Positions 37,071-46,596 are shown, counted from the stretch's first letter. The stretch is 64,000 bases of DNA from Eubacterium sp. MSJ-21 (GCF_018918185.1 NZ_JAHLPZ010000006.1:151212-215211); one strand, 5' to 3'. Made by a program: numbers and translations. The notes: a model not told the origin generated them from the letters alone.

Positions 37071-38777
37071 TCACGGGCGTTGCCTCGTAAATGCCTTCAA
37101 GCACACATTGCATTTCTCACTCGTCTCCGCCCGGTGCCACATCTCCCCATACAAACTGATGTAACCCTCGCCGTCACTGATATCAAAGCTCGCCGTCCGC
37201 TCATCCGCATTGTACTCAATTGCGATCGGATGCACAGCGCCCGGCGTCTTGATCTTCACGACAACTGCGTAGCGCTCATTGTCATCAAGTTCGACTTCCT
37301 CCGGGAAATCCACCGTGTAATACCCGGCATACTGCATGCTGCCGGACGTCACAAATTCCCGGTTTTTGAACGAATCCACGCCATCAAAATGCCGCACAAC
37401 ATACACCTCAAACTCCGTGTTCTTATCTGTCGCATAGAAAGAAACAGCTGCCAGATTCTCATTTTTTCCAGCCTCGTAGACATTGGAAAAATATGCGTCC
37501 TCCTTGGAGAAACCAAGCTGACCAACCCAGCCAAGCTTATCCGTCTGGTAAATCTTATCGTAATTATCCTTGTCGCCAACCTGCGTATAGACAACCGATT
37601 TCCGGCAGATCTTCGTATCATAATAGGAAACGTAGAAATATCCATCATCGCCGAATTCCTCGCCCCAGCTGTTCTTGCAGATAAAGGCGCCATCACCCTC
37701 CGGCTGGATCGTGAAATTCTCTTTCGGGAAATTATCATCCCAGCCGACAACAACGACATCATGGTTCGGCGTCTCATCACCATCGTAATAATACGCCGCA
37801 TACTCACTCGAATAATACATCGAATAGCTGTCTACATATTCCAGCGCCGAATAAATCGATGTCTCGATCGCGCCGTACCGGAAAATCGCGCTCTTGATCG
37901 TCTCGTCCTCACGTCCGTTGATGATTAGTGCCTCCTCCAAATGTTTTTCCGCGGTAAGATTCGGATCACTCATGCCATCGCCATACGGATCATCCTTCTC
38001 CAGCACCGGCCCCTGCCAGGCCGCCAGATACGCAATACTCATCGTATGTTCGCCACCGCTGTTCACATCCAGTGCATAACTGTTACACATCGACATGTGA
38101 TCGACCGAGAAAATATCCTCCTCCATCGGAAGCAGCGTCGTCTCCAGCGCACCAAGCGATGCAAATGCCCAGCACGTACCATATCGTCCCTGATCACGCA
38201 CCGGTGACACACGCCCATAATCACGCATATCATACGCCTCCGGCAATGGCGTCTCATCTGGCAGCCGCGCCAGATCGACCCATTTCTGATCGACATAATA
38301 ATCAACCTCGTAGTTCAAATATTCTGCGATTTTGTCAATTGGCACCATCAGCTTGTCCTCTGCCTCATTCACATAGACCGCATCTCCCAGCTTTACCTCC
38401 GTCTTCTTGTTAACGGTCGCCTTGTCCGAACCCACGGCAAGTGAAATGCTGTTGTCACCCTTCATGATCAGGACATTACCATCCGGATATCGCTGTACCG
38501 AGCACAAAAGCAGACTGCGCAGGAACTCACCTTCCACCATCAGATGCATGTTGTCACTCACATAAAATGTATAGCCAAACTCCTCCGTGCTTCCGCCACC
38601 AACCGTGATAATCACGTCATCTCCGTTCATGCGGGAACGGATATTTGCCGCAAATGCATCACTGCATGTCGCGAGCGCATCCGACTCATCAATCGTCTTA
38701 ACCGGATTTCTGCCTAAAAAAAATGTAATTGTCACCAGCGCTGCAACCAGCACCGGAAATATCCAATATCGTTTCAA
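37071..38777 (-). CDS. Membrane-anchored C1 (papain-like) peptidase
   Basis: A 568-aa exported protein. An N-terminal signal anchor (about 5-22) is followed by a copper-amine-oxidase-N-like region (about 75-170, with DAVYVNEAEDKLMVPIDKIA). The papain domain (about 175-410) has GRYGTCWAFASLGALE with the catalytic Cys, the His in PNHDVVVVGWDD and the Asn in CKNSWGEEFGD. A C-terminal lectin-like beta domain (about 430-560) closes it. It probably cleaves proteins at the cell surface. The substrate is unknown. Confidence 0.88.
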   Translation of the reverse strand: MKRYWIFPVLVAALVTITFFLGRNPVKTIDESDALATCSDAFAANIRSRMNGDDVIITVGGGSTEEFGYTFYVSDNMHLMVEGEFLRSLLLCSVQRYPDGNVLIMKGDNSISLAVGSDKATVNKKTEVKLGDAVYVNEAEDKLMVPIDKIAEYLNYEVDYYVDQKWVDLARLPDETPLPEAYDMRDYGRVSPVRDQGRYGTCWAFASLGALETTLLPMEEDIFSVDHMSMCNSYALDVNSGGEHTMSIAYLAAWQGPVLEKDDPYGDGMSDPNLTAEKHLEEALIINGREDETIKSAIFRYGAIETSIYSALEYVDSYSMYYSSEYAAYYYDGDETPNHDVVVVGWDDNFPKENFTIQPEGDGAFICKNSWGEEFGDDGYFYVSYYDTKICRKSVVYTQVGDKDNYDKIYQTDKLGWVGQLGFSKEDAYFSNVYEAGKNENLAAVSFYATDKNTEFEVYVVRHFDGVDSFKNREFVTSGSMQYAGYYTVDFPEEVELDDNERYAVVVKIKTPGAVHPIAIEYNADERTASFDISDGEGYISLYGEMWHRAETSEKCNVCLKAFTRQRP

Positions 38778-38793
38778 CCCTTAACGCCCTTTT

Positions 38794-39957
38794 CTATTGT
38801 TCTTTCGGCTCCTTATTCTTAGGTGGCTTCGGTCCCATAAACTGATAGAAATAGGACTTGATCATACCATTATAAATCTTACGGTTCCGATCTGCCTTTC
38901 TTCCAATATATTTCTCTGCTTCCTCATACGAGGTAATCAGATACATCGACCAATCTGGAAGGTTCGTGAAGCTTTCGCCGATCGTCTTATACAGTGCCGG
39001 TAATGCTTCCTTTTCCTCCAACCGCTCGCCATATGGCGGATTCGTAATGATGAAACCATAATGCTTCGGATGACGCAGATCCTTCACGTCACGCGCCTGA
39101 AAATGGATATAATCTCCGACACCGGCTGCCTTTGCATTTGCCATCGCACATTTCACGATCTCCGGATCTAAATCATAACCCTGAATATTCATCTGCACAT
39201 CACGGCGGATCATATCCTCCGCCTCATCATACGCGTTGTACCACACCTTCTTCGGCACGACCTTGCCCCAGCAATCGGCAGCGAACTCCCGCATCATCCC
39301 CGGCGCGATATTGGCACCGATCATTGCCGCCTCGATTGGAAATGTACCGCTGCCGCAGAATGGATCGACCAGCACACGATCCTTGTTCCACGGCGTCAGC
39401 ATCAGAAGCGCTGCTGCCAGTGTCTCTGAAATCGGTGCCTTTCCGACAAGTGTCCGATATCCTCGTTTATGCAGGGACGTTCCCGATGTATCCAGACCAA
39501 TCGACACCTGATCCTTGAAGATAAACACACGGATCGGATACTCGTCCCCATCTTCCTCGAACCGCTCCACGCGGTATGTCTGCTTCATGCGCTCCACGAT
39601 TGCCTTCTTCACGATAGACTGGATTGCACTTGCAGAAAAAAGCGCACTCTTATTCGTTGTCGCCTTCGTCACCCAGAACTTTGCATCCCGCGGAAGAAAC
39701 TCCTCCCACGGAATTGCCTTTGTCCCTTCAAACAGTTCATCAAAATCCGTAGCCCGGAAGCTACCCATCTTCAGCAGGATACGCTCTGCTGTCCGGATAA
39801 ATATATTCGCACGGGCAATCGCTGTCACGTCCCCGCGGAATGTGATTCTTCCATCCTCCACGGTCACGATTTCATAGCCCAGATCCAATATTTCACGTTT
39901 CAACACCGACTCCAGTCCAAAATGACACGGTGCAATCAATTCATACATATTTTCCAT
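38794..39957 (-). CDS. THUMP-domain RNA methyltransferase (RlmL N-terminal/YpsC type)
   Basis: A 387-aa enzyme. An N-terminal ferredoxin-like plus THUMP RNA-binding region (about 1-160) leads to a SAM-dependent methyltransferase domain with VDPFCGSGTFPIEAAMIG and the N6- or N2-guanine type motif IITNPPYGERL. It resembles the N-terminal half of E. coli RlmL, which methylates G2445 of 23S rRNA. The start is placed at MENMYELIAP by comparison with the family; the ribosome binding site (AAGGGCAG) is distant, so the longer start is possible. Confidence 0.88.
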   Translation of the reverse strand: MENMYELIAPCHFGLESVLKREILDLGYEIVTVEDGRITFRGDVTAIARANIFIRTAERILLKMGSFRATDFDELFEGTKAIPWEEFLPRDAKFWVTKATTNKSALFSASAIQSIVKKAIVERMKQTYRVERFEEDGDEYPIRVFIFKDQVSIGLDTSGTSLHKRGYRTLVGKAPISETLAAALLMLTPWNKDRVLVDPFCGSGTFPIEAAMIGANIAPGMMREFAADCWGKVVPKKVWYNAYDEAEDMIRRDVQMNIQGYDLDPEIVKCAMANAKAAGVGDYIHFQARDVKDLRHPKHYGFIITNPPYGERLEEKEALPALYKTIGESFTNLPDWSMYLITSYEEAEKYIGRKADRNRKIYNGMIKSYFYQFMGPKPPKNKEPKEQ

Positions 39958-40167
39958 GCTTGTATTTCTGCCCTTTCTTCCCTTGTTCCGATATTTGAAC
40001 ATACTTGGCTATATTGTAAATTTATCTTTGTACGAAGTCAACAAAATCAATCAATTTATTCTTGCAATTTGCACATGTAAATTTTAACAAATGCTGCCCC
40101 ATCCACGATACATTTCAAAAGGATTCGCCATATGAATTTTCTCCAAGCACCATGGCCACCGCAATAT

Positions 40168-40479
40168 CTAATGCCGGGTTTTGGTCAACGCCCCTCGATA
40201 CCCGGAGATTCCCCCAATCGTGTTGATGACCTTATACCCCCTCTCTGTCAATATCTTTGCAGCCAGCGTGCTGCCTCCCCCGTTTGCGCAATAAACCAAT
40301 ATCACCTTCCCCTTCGGAAGAGAAATATTGCCTGCCTGTATTTCTTCCAGAGGCAGATTTATCGCCATCGGAATGTGACTTTTCGCAAATTCTTCGCTCG
40401 TTCGAACGTCAACGATGATTCCTCCATAGTTAAGAGCCTCACTCAGGATGTTCCGAATATTAATATTATGAAATCGCAT
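40168..40479 (-). CDS. Rhodanese-like domain protein
   Basis: A 103-aa single rhodanese domain. The start MRFHNINIRN follows GGAGGCGGAGCG. Seen are IIVDVRTSEEFAKSHIPMAI and the active-site loop YCANGGGST with the expected catalytic Cys. Such proteins carry persulfide sulfur or act in redox sensing. The partner is unknown. Confidence 0.85.
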   Translation of the reverse strand: MRFHNINIRNILSEALNYGGIIVDVRTSEEFAKSHIPMAINLPLEEIQAGNISLPKGKVILVYCANGGGSTLAAKILTERGYKVINTIGGISGYRGALTKTRH

Positions 40480-40608
40480 CGCTCCGCCTCCTTTCTTCTT
40501 ACTAATAGGATATGCGAAGCGTGGGGATTTGTGTCTGTCATCTCGCCTGTCGGTTCGATGAACATTGAGCGTCATATAGAAATTTGTGCCGGCATAATTT
40601 GATTACAT

Positions 40609-40634
40609 AAAAAGAGGACCGCGACGCGGTCCTC
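40609..40634 (-). terminator. Terminator of the small Asn-rich protein gene
   Basis: GAGGACCGCG pairs with CGCGGTCCTC around a short loop and is followed by TTTTTA on the minus strand, 13 bases after the stop codon. Confidence 0.92.
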
Positions 40635-40646
40635 TCGGAGGGGGTT

Positions 40647-40808
40647 TTAGTAACAGTCTGTACTGTTACTTGAATTATTTTTCTGGCTGTTCTTCTGACT
40701 ATTCTTCATCTTGCTGTTGGAAGCAGTTTCCTTATTGGACTGATTGCTTCCTGTATAATTTGTCTGCTTGTTCTTCTGCTCGTCTGACTGATAATTCTTT
40801 CCTGCCAT
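40647..40808 (-). CDS. Small Asn/Ser/Lys/Gln-rich protein
   Basis: A 53-aa hydrophilic protein beginning MAGKNYQSDEQKNKQTNYTG and ending SNSTDCY. The start follows AAAGGAGATTAGTT, and the gene has its own strong terminator, so it is very likely expressed. It is low-complexity, without a recognised domain. Composition (no hydrophobic core, many Asn, Gln and Lys) recalls small spore-core proteins, but that is only a guess. Confidence 0.7.
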   Translation of the reverse strand: MAGKNYQSDEQKNKQTNYTGSNQSNKETASNSKMKNSQKNSQKNNSSNSTDCY

Positions 40809-40960
40809 AACTAATCTCCTTTTTGTTTGCAAGTTCCCTTGCCCTTGTAATTTGTTACATAGAGAAGTATACCCAGCCCACAGAATTTCATTCAGCCAAA
40901 ATCAAAAAATTCACAAACACAAAGCAGGAATAATTGCTTCAATGATTCGCTTTCAATAAC

Positions 40961-41121
40961 GTAAATAGAGATATCTATTGATATCAATTTATGCACAGAC
41001 CGTTGAAGCACGCTGGCACTTAATGAGCGACGATTCTCCGTCGCGAATTTAGTACCATTGCGTGCTGAACCGAGCGAAAGCGCGTCTGAGCATGAATTGA
41101 ATATCATAGACATCTCTTTAC
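40961..41121. repeat. Long imperfect inverted-repeat element, second type
   Basis: Arms at 40961-40994 and 41090-41121 pair (GTAAA.AGAGAT.TCTAT outermost). Nested inside are AGCACGC/GCGTGCT and GCGACG/CGTCGC, so the whole 160-base segment can fold as one extended hairpin. It fills the gap between the small protein and the deacetylase genes. A 73-codon open frame here is a by-product. Confidence 0.7.
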
Positions 41122-41147
41122 CACTTTATTTCCTATGCGAATCACAT

Positions 41148-42125
41148 TTATTGCAATTCATTCAAACTTGCAAACCGATACCCCTCTGCCTTCAGGTTTG
41201 CAATCACCTTTTCCAGCGCCCCAGCATTCGATGACGATACGTTGTGCATCAGAATGATTGCCCCGCTGTGATGATATTTATTAAAATGGTCAATTACGAA
41301 ATCAACACCCGGCTGGTTGTTCACATCGAAATCCATATATGCCATGCTCCAAAAAATAGTTTTGAAACCAAGGTCCTGGGTGATTGCCAGTGTCCGTGCG
41401 CTATATTCACCGCATGGCGGTCTCAAGTACGGGTCCATCGCATATCCCGTTGCCTCTTTCATATAATCCGCGCATCCATTGACCTCCTGCACAATCTCCT
41501 CATAGGACTTATCCGGCATGCATATATGGTAGATGGTATGATTCCCCACCTGATGTCCTTCCTCCTTCATTCGTTTCGCTATGGCAACATTATCCCGTAT
41601 GTACGTCTGTGTCACGAAAAAGCACGCAGGAACATCTTCCTTTTTCAAAATGTCCAGCATCTGCTCTGTATATCCATTCTCATACCCACAGTCAAACGTC
41701 AGATAGACGACTTTTTCATTCTTTTCTGAAGCATTCTGATCCAAATAATACGCGTCGTATTCGGATATATCGATCGTATCATCACACCCGCTTGGTCCAT
41801 GGTTCATATCCCGTCGGAACCACCAGGAAAGCTTCGTGTTATTATAATTTTGATATGCTTCTTTTTCCTTCAGATGATTTTCAATCGGGTATGTCTGATA
41901 CCGGCAGAAAACCTTCCTGCACTTGTCAAACATACTTTGAATCGGCTTCGATTCACTTCCATCTATTTCCGCTGTAGAAGCTCCATATGTAACAACGCAA
42001 AAACTGCCAACTACCAGGCAAATCAGAATCCCTGCAAGGCAAACCACTCCTTTCCACCTGCAGCCTAAAACACCAACGCACCTTGAATCATTTTCTGTTT
42101 CATTTCCTACATTATAGTTTCCCAT
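41148..42125 (-). CDS. PdaA-type polysaccharide deacetylase
   Basis: A 325-aa exported enzyme with one N-terminal membrane segment (about 25-48, GVVCLAGILICLVVGSFCVV). The NodB domain starts VYLTFDCGYENGYTEQML, in which Cys-Gly-Tyr follows the catalytic Asp as in PdaA. It carries the metal histidines in VGNHTIYH and then RPPCGEYSART. PdaA removes acetyl groups from muramic acid so that muramic-delta-lactam forms in the spore cortex, fitting a spore-former. The ATG overlaps the stop of the upstream membrane protein gene. Confidence 0.88.
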   Translation of the reverse strand: MGNYNVGNETENDSRCVGVLGCRWKGVVCLAGILICLVVGSFCVVTYGASTAEIDGSESKPIQSMFDKCRKVFCRYQTYPIENHLKEKEAYQNYNNTKLSWWFRRDMNHGPSGCDDTIDISEYDAYYLDQNASEKNEKVVYLTFDCGYENGYTEQMLDILKKEDVPACFFVTQTYIRDNVAIAKRMKEEGHQVGNHTIYHICMPDKSYEEIVQEVNGCADYMKEATGYAMDPYLRPPCGEYSARTLAITQDLGFKTIFWSMAYMDFDVNNQPGVDFVIDHFNKYHHSGAIILMHNVSSSNAGALEKVIANLKAEGYRFASLNELQ

Positions 42126-42829
42126 CAAGAAAAGAACTCTGCCAAAAAGCGATTGAGTGTCTCCTCACTGGCGGCACTTTCTTTCTCCTGCATTGTCCCG
42201 CCTGCGGAGTCTTTCCCGGATACTTCCGTCTGTGGAGCTTCTTCGTTGTCAGCAGGTTCCCTTTTCTCCGCCGACATTTCCTGTTTAACTACAAATGGAC
42301 GTACCGTAGCGGTTGTCTGCTCCCGCGGTTTCGGAATCCGTTCGAGATACCCACGGATATTCGCTTTCAGGATTTCCACCTTATTATTTATTACCAATAT
42401 ATGATCAAGCACGAGTAAACATGCACAAACAAGAATACTGTTCGCCAAGAAAAACTGCATGTCCGGACTGCCTCTCCAACTCGGATCATAATAGAGGTAC
42501 GCCCCCGCCATCGTGCCACAGACAACAAGCGACAGCACAGTTCCGCTCCGGTTCCAGAATTCCATCGGCCGCGTCAGGAATTTTAGTCCCCGCACAAAAC
42601 TCTCTGCATACGCTTCCTCATCGCCTCCGCACAATCCAAAGCCTTTTTTGTTTTCATATTGCCGGCACATATTACGAAGCTTCTTTCGTTTTGTCTCTCC
42701 CAGATTTCCCGATGCACGCACCATTTTACTCATGTAAGCATTTGCCAGTATCTTCAAAAGCACGCCCAACACTCCTAACCCCCAAAGTATGTAGACCCCG
42801 GTTGAAACTTCCATGATTTTTTGCAGCAT
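42125..42829 (-). CDS. Hypothetical membrane protein upstream of pdaA
   Basis: A 234-aa protein starting MLQKIMEVSTGVYILW behind GGAGGGATTTTGT. It has three likely membrane segments (about 8-28, 100-118 and 128-150). A basic cytosolic loop with two close cysteines lies between the first and second, and the tail of 60 residues is disordered and Glu/Ala rich. Its stop overlaps the start of the deacetylase, so the two are probably coupled. I do not recognise a family. Confidence 0.7.
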   Translation of the reverse strand: MLQKIMEVSTGVYILWGLGVLGVLLKILANAYMSKMVRASGNLGETKRKKLRNMCRQYENKKGFGLCGGDEEAYAESFVRGLKFLTRPMEFWNRSGTVLSLVVCGTMAGAYLYYDPSWRGSPDMQFFLANSILVCACLLVLDHILVINNKVEILKANIRGYLERIPKPREQTTATVRPFVVKQEMSAEKREPADNEEAPQTEVSGKDSAGGTMQEKESAASEETLNRFLAEFFS

Positions 42830-42973
42830 ACAAAATCCCTCCATTAAGATTTTTTGGAACGACAGCCTTTCTTCTCACTGTCTGATGGCGATTATAGAGA
42901 ACGTGAACTTCAGAAATCAACCCCCGTTCGGTCGTAAAAATCCCTGCAAATATGACAGAAAATATGGGTTTAA

Positions 42974-42997
42974 GGAACTTTATATTTATGCTATAAT
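42974..42997 (+). promoter_or_regulatory. Extended -10 promoter of the TSCPD-murG operon
   Basis: TGCTATAAT (42989-42997) is a good extended -10 box. The -35 region is weak, as is common for this class. It lies 55 bases before the TSCPD start. Confidence 0.6.
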
Positions 42998-43052
42998 AGG
43001 AAAGCTAAACAGAGAAGCGTTTATTATTACACACGAGAAAGGATGATACACA

Positions 43053-43295
43053 ATGACATATAAGACAAAAGGGACCTGCTCCCAGATGATAGAGTTTGAC
43101 ATCACAGACGGCAAGGTGCATAATGTGAAATTCACAGGCGGCTGCAATGGTAACTTAAAGGGCATCGGACAGCTTGTGGAGGGCATGGATGCAGAGGAAG
43201 TTATCAAGCGGCTGGAAGGCACAACGTGCGGATTCAAGAGCACATCCTGCCCGGATCAGCTTGCACAGGCATTAAAGCAGGCTCTTCACGCATAG
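43053..43295 (+). CDS. TIGR03905-family TSCPD domain protein
   Basis: An 80-aa protein consisting of one TSCPD domain, with GGCNGNLKGIGQLVEGM and the closing TSCPDQLAQAL signature, four cysteines in all. It follows AGAAAGGATGATACACA and precedes murG by 32 bases. The domain also occurs at the end of vitamin-B12-dependent ribonucleotide reductases; its own function is not established. Confidence 0.9.
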   Translation: MTYKTKGTCSQMIEFDITDGKVHNVKFTGGCNGNLKGIGQLVEGMDAEEVIKRLEGTTCGFKSTSCPDQLAQALKQALHA

Positions 43296-43327
43296 GTTAA
43301 AGGTATAAGTAGGAGGATTAACCATTC

Positions 43328-44395
43328 ATGAAGCGTATTATATTAACCGGTGGCGGAACCGCCGGTCATGTAACACCCAATATGGCTCTCGTTCCAACCT
43401 TAAAAGAGCGCGGATATGACATTCAATATATCGGCTCTTATGACGGAATGGAGAAAAAACTGATCGAAGATATGGGCATTCCATATCACGGAATTGCAAC
43501 CGGAAAGCTGCGCCGCTATTTTGATCTGCGCAACTTCTCTGATCCATTTCGCGTGATTAAAGGCTTCAACGAAGCGAAAAAACTGATGAAGGAGTTAAAG
43601 CCGGATGTTGTATTTTCCAAAGGCGGCTTTGTCTCTGTCCCTGTTGTTCTCGCCGCAAGTGCGAAGAAGATTCCATGTATTATCCATGAATCCGATATGA
43701 CACCGGGACTCGCAAACAAGATCAGTATTCCAAAGGCATCCAAGGTATGCTGCAACTTCGCAGAGACAATGGAGAATCTTCCTGCAGGAAAAGCAGTTGT
43801 GACAGGTACACCGATCCGTCAGGAATTATTTGCAGGTGATGCCGTAAAGGCAATGACCTTCTGTGGATTTACAGAGGTGCGTCCAACCCTTCTGGTGATT
43901 GGCGGAAGCTCTGGAAGCGTGCGTGTCAATGAAGCAATCCGTGCCTGTCTCCCAGAGCTGACAAAGAAATACAATGTCATTCACCTCTGCGGAAAAGGAA
44001 ATATCGACGAAAGCTATGTTGGAACCGAGCATTATGTGCAGTTTGACTATATTAAGCAGGAATTAGCGGATTTGCTTGCCCTCGCTGACATCGTAGTTTC
44101 CCGTGCCGGTGCCAATGCAATCTGTGAACTTTTGGCACTCCGCAAGCCGAGCGTCCTGATTCCATTATCGCTTGCAGCAAGCCGGGGCGACCAGATTTTA
44201 AATGCACAGTCCTTCGACAAACGTGGCTACGCCAAGCTGTTGTTAGAGGAAGACCTTACAAATGAAACACTACTTGCCGCAGTTAATGAAGTGTACGAAA
44301 ATCACGATCACTACATCAAAGCAATGGAACTTTCTACGAAGTCCGACGCCATTACAATGATCTGCGACATGATTGATGAATTAGCAGCCAAATAA
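43328..44395 (+). CDS. murG: MurG, lipid II synthesis glycosyltransferase
   Basis: A 355-aa GT28 enzyme at the inner face of the membrane, adding GlcNAc to lipid I to make lipid II. The N-terminal GGGTAGHVTPNMAL loop, the segment FSKGGFVSVPVVLAA, and the C-terminal VIGGSSGSVRVNEAI and VSRAGANAICELLAL motifs are complete. The start follows AGTAGGAGGATTAACCATTC. It lies outside a dcw cluster here, next to a TSCPD gene. Confidence 0.95.
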   Translation: MKRIILTGGGTAGHVTPNMALVPTLKERGYDIQYIGSYDGMEKKLIEDMGIPYHGIATGKLRRYFDLRNFSDPFRVIKGFNEAKKLMKELKPDVVFSKGGFVSVPVVLAASAKKIPCIIHESDMTPGLANKISIPKASKVCCNFAETMENLPAGKAVVTGTPIRQELFAGDAVKAMTFCGFTEVRPTLLVIGGSSGSVRVNEAIRACLPELTKKYNVIHLCGKGNIDESYVGTEHYVQFDYIKQELADLLALADIVVSRAGANAICELLALRKPSVLIPLSLAASRGDQILNAQSFDKRGYAKLLLEEDLTNETLLAAVNEVYENHDHYIKAMELSTKSDAITMICDMIDELAAK

Positions 44396-44400
44396 AAACG

Positions 44401-44462
44401 AAAATCCCCTGAACCATACTCTGCTCTGTTACGACCAGGACCTGATTCAGGGGATTTATTTT
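44401..44462 (+). terminator. Terminator after murG
   Basis: AAATCCCCTGAA pairs with TTCAGGGGATTT, followed by ATTTTT. The A-rich other side lets it also serve the minus-strand flippase gene. Confidence 0.85.
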
Positions 44463-44472
44463 TCTCATTCTT

Positions 44473-45927
44473 TTATACCGGCGTTCTTGAAAAACGCTCT
44501 TTTATTTTCTCGATACCATCCAACACCAGCGGATTCCGGAACAGTATCATAATCAGGAAATACCCGATTGCACCACCCACCACAGTCAATGAAATCATCA
44601 GAATATCGGAACACTGACTACGTGCACACCAATTATAAATTCCAATGATTGGAAGACATGCTACCAGGCTCTGCCCTAGCTGCCAGCCAAGCTTCGTGAC
44701 CGGATACATATGCCGTCCCTTGATGCTTGCATAAAGGAAAATCGCCAGTTCTGCTACGACTGTACTGACCGCAGCTCCGAATTTGCCATACATCGGAATC
44801 GTCAACGCATTTAAGCAGACATTCGTAACAGCTCCGATCACAACACCGGTGGAAGCCCATCGATCCTTCCGATGCACGATAAACAACTGATTGATCAGAA
44901 AACTGTTAAATGTTGCAACAATCACATTTAACATCAACACCTGCATCGTGGATGTAACACCCAGATATTTGCTGCCTGCAAACAAATGTAACACCTGTCT
45001 GCTCAGACAGAACATACCGATTGCCATCGGAATATTGAACAGCAATATTAACCGTGCCGTCAGATCGTTCAGCTTTTCCGCCTGTTCCTCATCCCGTTCC
45101 ATCATATACGCCACGCGCGGGCGAATAACCGCATACAGCGCCCCAAAAAACGAAGTCAGCACCGATGCAATCTTAATTGCCGCCGCATATAATCCGACCT
45201 CTCCATCATCCCCGGTGATATAACCAAGCATGGATCGATCCATAACCAGATACACCGCCGACGCTACATCTAACAGGAAAATATAGGACATCGGTTTTAA
45301 ATGCGTCCGCAATTTCTTACTGATCCGCAGCTTGAACTTCACGTATTTTCTTGCCCGGATAAAATTCATCACATTTGAGCCAACGCTTGAAATCACAAGC
45401 GTCAATGCGTAAATCATATAATCTTCTTCGGATTTCACGCATGTAAAAAGCAACACGACTGATATAATCTGCATGATAAAAGATCGTATCGTAATATACT
45501 GATATTCCTCATAAATGGTAAATAACCATTCTACGCCAATGGCAGATAAGATAATCGTTGTCGAGAACAACAGCATCAATGTGCGATACCCGGCAAGCTT
45601 CGGGAGCGCAAGTGCCGCAAAAAAAAGAACATATGCAATGCCGGATGTCACCAGGTTGATGGAAAGCATGTCACTTGCAAATTCATCCATTTTCTTTCGG
45701 TCATCCCGAATTCTCGCACCTTCCCGCACTGCATACCCGCCGATACCAAATGCCTGTAATAACGTAAAATATGTCATGTTGGCCTGTGCATAATCAACCT
45801 TGCCCAGGGCTTCCGGTCCAAGCACTCTGGACGAATACGGGAATGTAATGAGTGGTATGATCACCCCCATCATCGTCCGCATCATATTAAATATAAAATT
45901 GACACCCAGGGATCGTTTTTTCTCCAA
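44473..45927 (-). CDS. Wzx-type oligosaccharide flippase
   Basis: A 484-aa membrane protein with about 14 hydrophobic segments, in the polysaccharide-synthesis branch of the MOP superfamily. It opens with NFIFNMMRTMMGVIIPLITFPYSSRVLGPEALG, given here as 20 or fewer residues per motif: typical are PYSSRVLGPEALGKVDYAQA and the late LFAGSKYLG. Such proteins flip undecaprenyl-linked sugars for capsule or wall polymers. No glycosyltransferase cluster is next to it, so its substrate is unknown. Confidence 0.88.
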   Translation of the reverse strand: MEKKRSLGVNFIFNMMRTMMGVIIPLITFPYSSRVLGPEALGKVDYAQANMTYFTLLQAFGIGGYAVREGARIRDDRKKMDEFASDMLSINLVTSGIAYVLFFAALALPKLAGYRTLMLLFSTTIILSAIGVEWLFTIYEEYQYITIRSFIMQIISVVLLFTCVKSEEDYMIYALTLVISSVGSNVMNFIRARKYVKFKLRISKKLRTHLKPMSYIFLLDVASAVYLVMDRSMLGYITGDDGEVGLYAAAIKIASVLTSFFGALYAVIRPRVAYMMERDEEQAEKLNDLTARLILLFNIPMAIGMFCLSRQVLHLFAGSKYLGVTSTMQVLMLNVIVATFNSFLINQLFIVHRKDRWASTGVVIGAVTNVCLNALTIPMYGKFGAAVSTVVAELAIFLYASIKGRHMYPVTKLGWQLGQSLVACLPIIGIYNWCARSQCSDILMISLTVVGGAIGYFLIMILFRNPLVLDGIEKIKERFSRTPV

Positions 45928-45964
45928 ATCTATATTTCCTCTGTATATGTAATCTTTCCCAGAA

Positions 45965-46003
45965 AAACAGAAAAGCTGTCACAACACGTAACAGCTTTTC
46001 TAA
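45965..46003 (-). terminator. Terminator of the HD-domain gene
   Basis: On the minus strand AGAAAAGCTGTTAC pairs with GTGACAGCTTTTCT, followed by GTTTTTC. It starts inside the stop codon of the HD gene. Confidence 0.85.
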
Positions 46004-46596
46004 AATAATTCTTTTTCCAACTGGAAGATGAAACTGTCAAGCAGCTGCATACGCTTCGTATATTCTGCTCTGGCTGCATCTGTCTTGCATCTTCGAATCT
46101 TCGGTTTGTTATTTCTATAATAATTCTTGATCCGATAATAGGCTTTCTTATAGCTTGCCTCATCCTCACAAGCTGTCGCCATGGAATCCCACAGAACACT
46201 GATTGCACCGACCTCATCAAGCAGATCCGCATCCATCACGATCTTGCATTCCAATGACAAATCTGCATCCGAATCTTTATCCTCGTGAATCATAATAATC
46301 TCTCCCACACGTCGAATCGTCTCCGGATCAATACCAATGCTATCCATGTATTCTACAGCAAGTTCAGCACCAACTTCCCCATGTGGACGATTATCATCCC
46401 ATCCGATATCATGAAGCAGCGCTGCAAGTACAATCACATCCAGATCTCCACCAAGCTTTGACTGCAACTTGATCGCCCAACGGTACACACGCATCGTATG
46501 TTCAAACCGGCTGCGGAATGGATAATTCGAAGGTCTGCCGTTCTCCGAAGTCATCTTCTTCACATATTCAATTACTTCTGCATAATTTACACTCAT
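46000..46596 (-). CDS. HD-domain phosphohydrolase
   Basis: A 198-aa soluble protein. The HD metal motif is clear: H in FEHTMRVYRWA, HD in LLHDIGWDD, then MIHEDKDSDAD and the closing VMDADLLDEVGA. The start is placed at MSVNYAEV; an earlier in-frame TTG lacks a ribosome binding site. The family hydrolyses nucleotides or phosphodiesters; substrate unknown. Confidence 0.85.
   Translation of the reverse strand: MSVNYAEVIEYVKKMTSENGRPSNYPFRSRFEHTMRVYRWAIKLQSKLGGDLDVIVLAALLHDIGWDDNRPHGEVGAELAVEYMDSIGIDPETIRRVGEIIMIHEDKDSDADLSLECKIVMDADLLDEVGAISVLWDSMATACEDEASYKKAYYRIKNYYRNNKPKIRRCKTDAARAEYTKRMQLLDSFIFQLEKELF

Noticed and set aside
40892..41113. A 73-codon minus-strand frame
   Set aside because: It sits in the inverted-repeat element and has no ribosome binding site or recognisable sequence.
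45930..46232. A 100-codon minus-strand frame
   Set aside because: It overlaps the HD-domain gene in another frame and the terminator.
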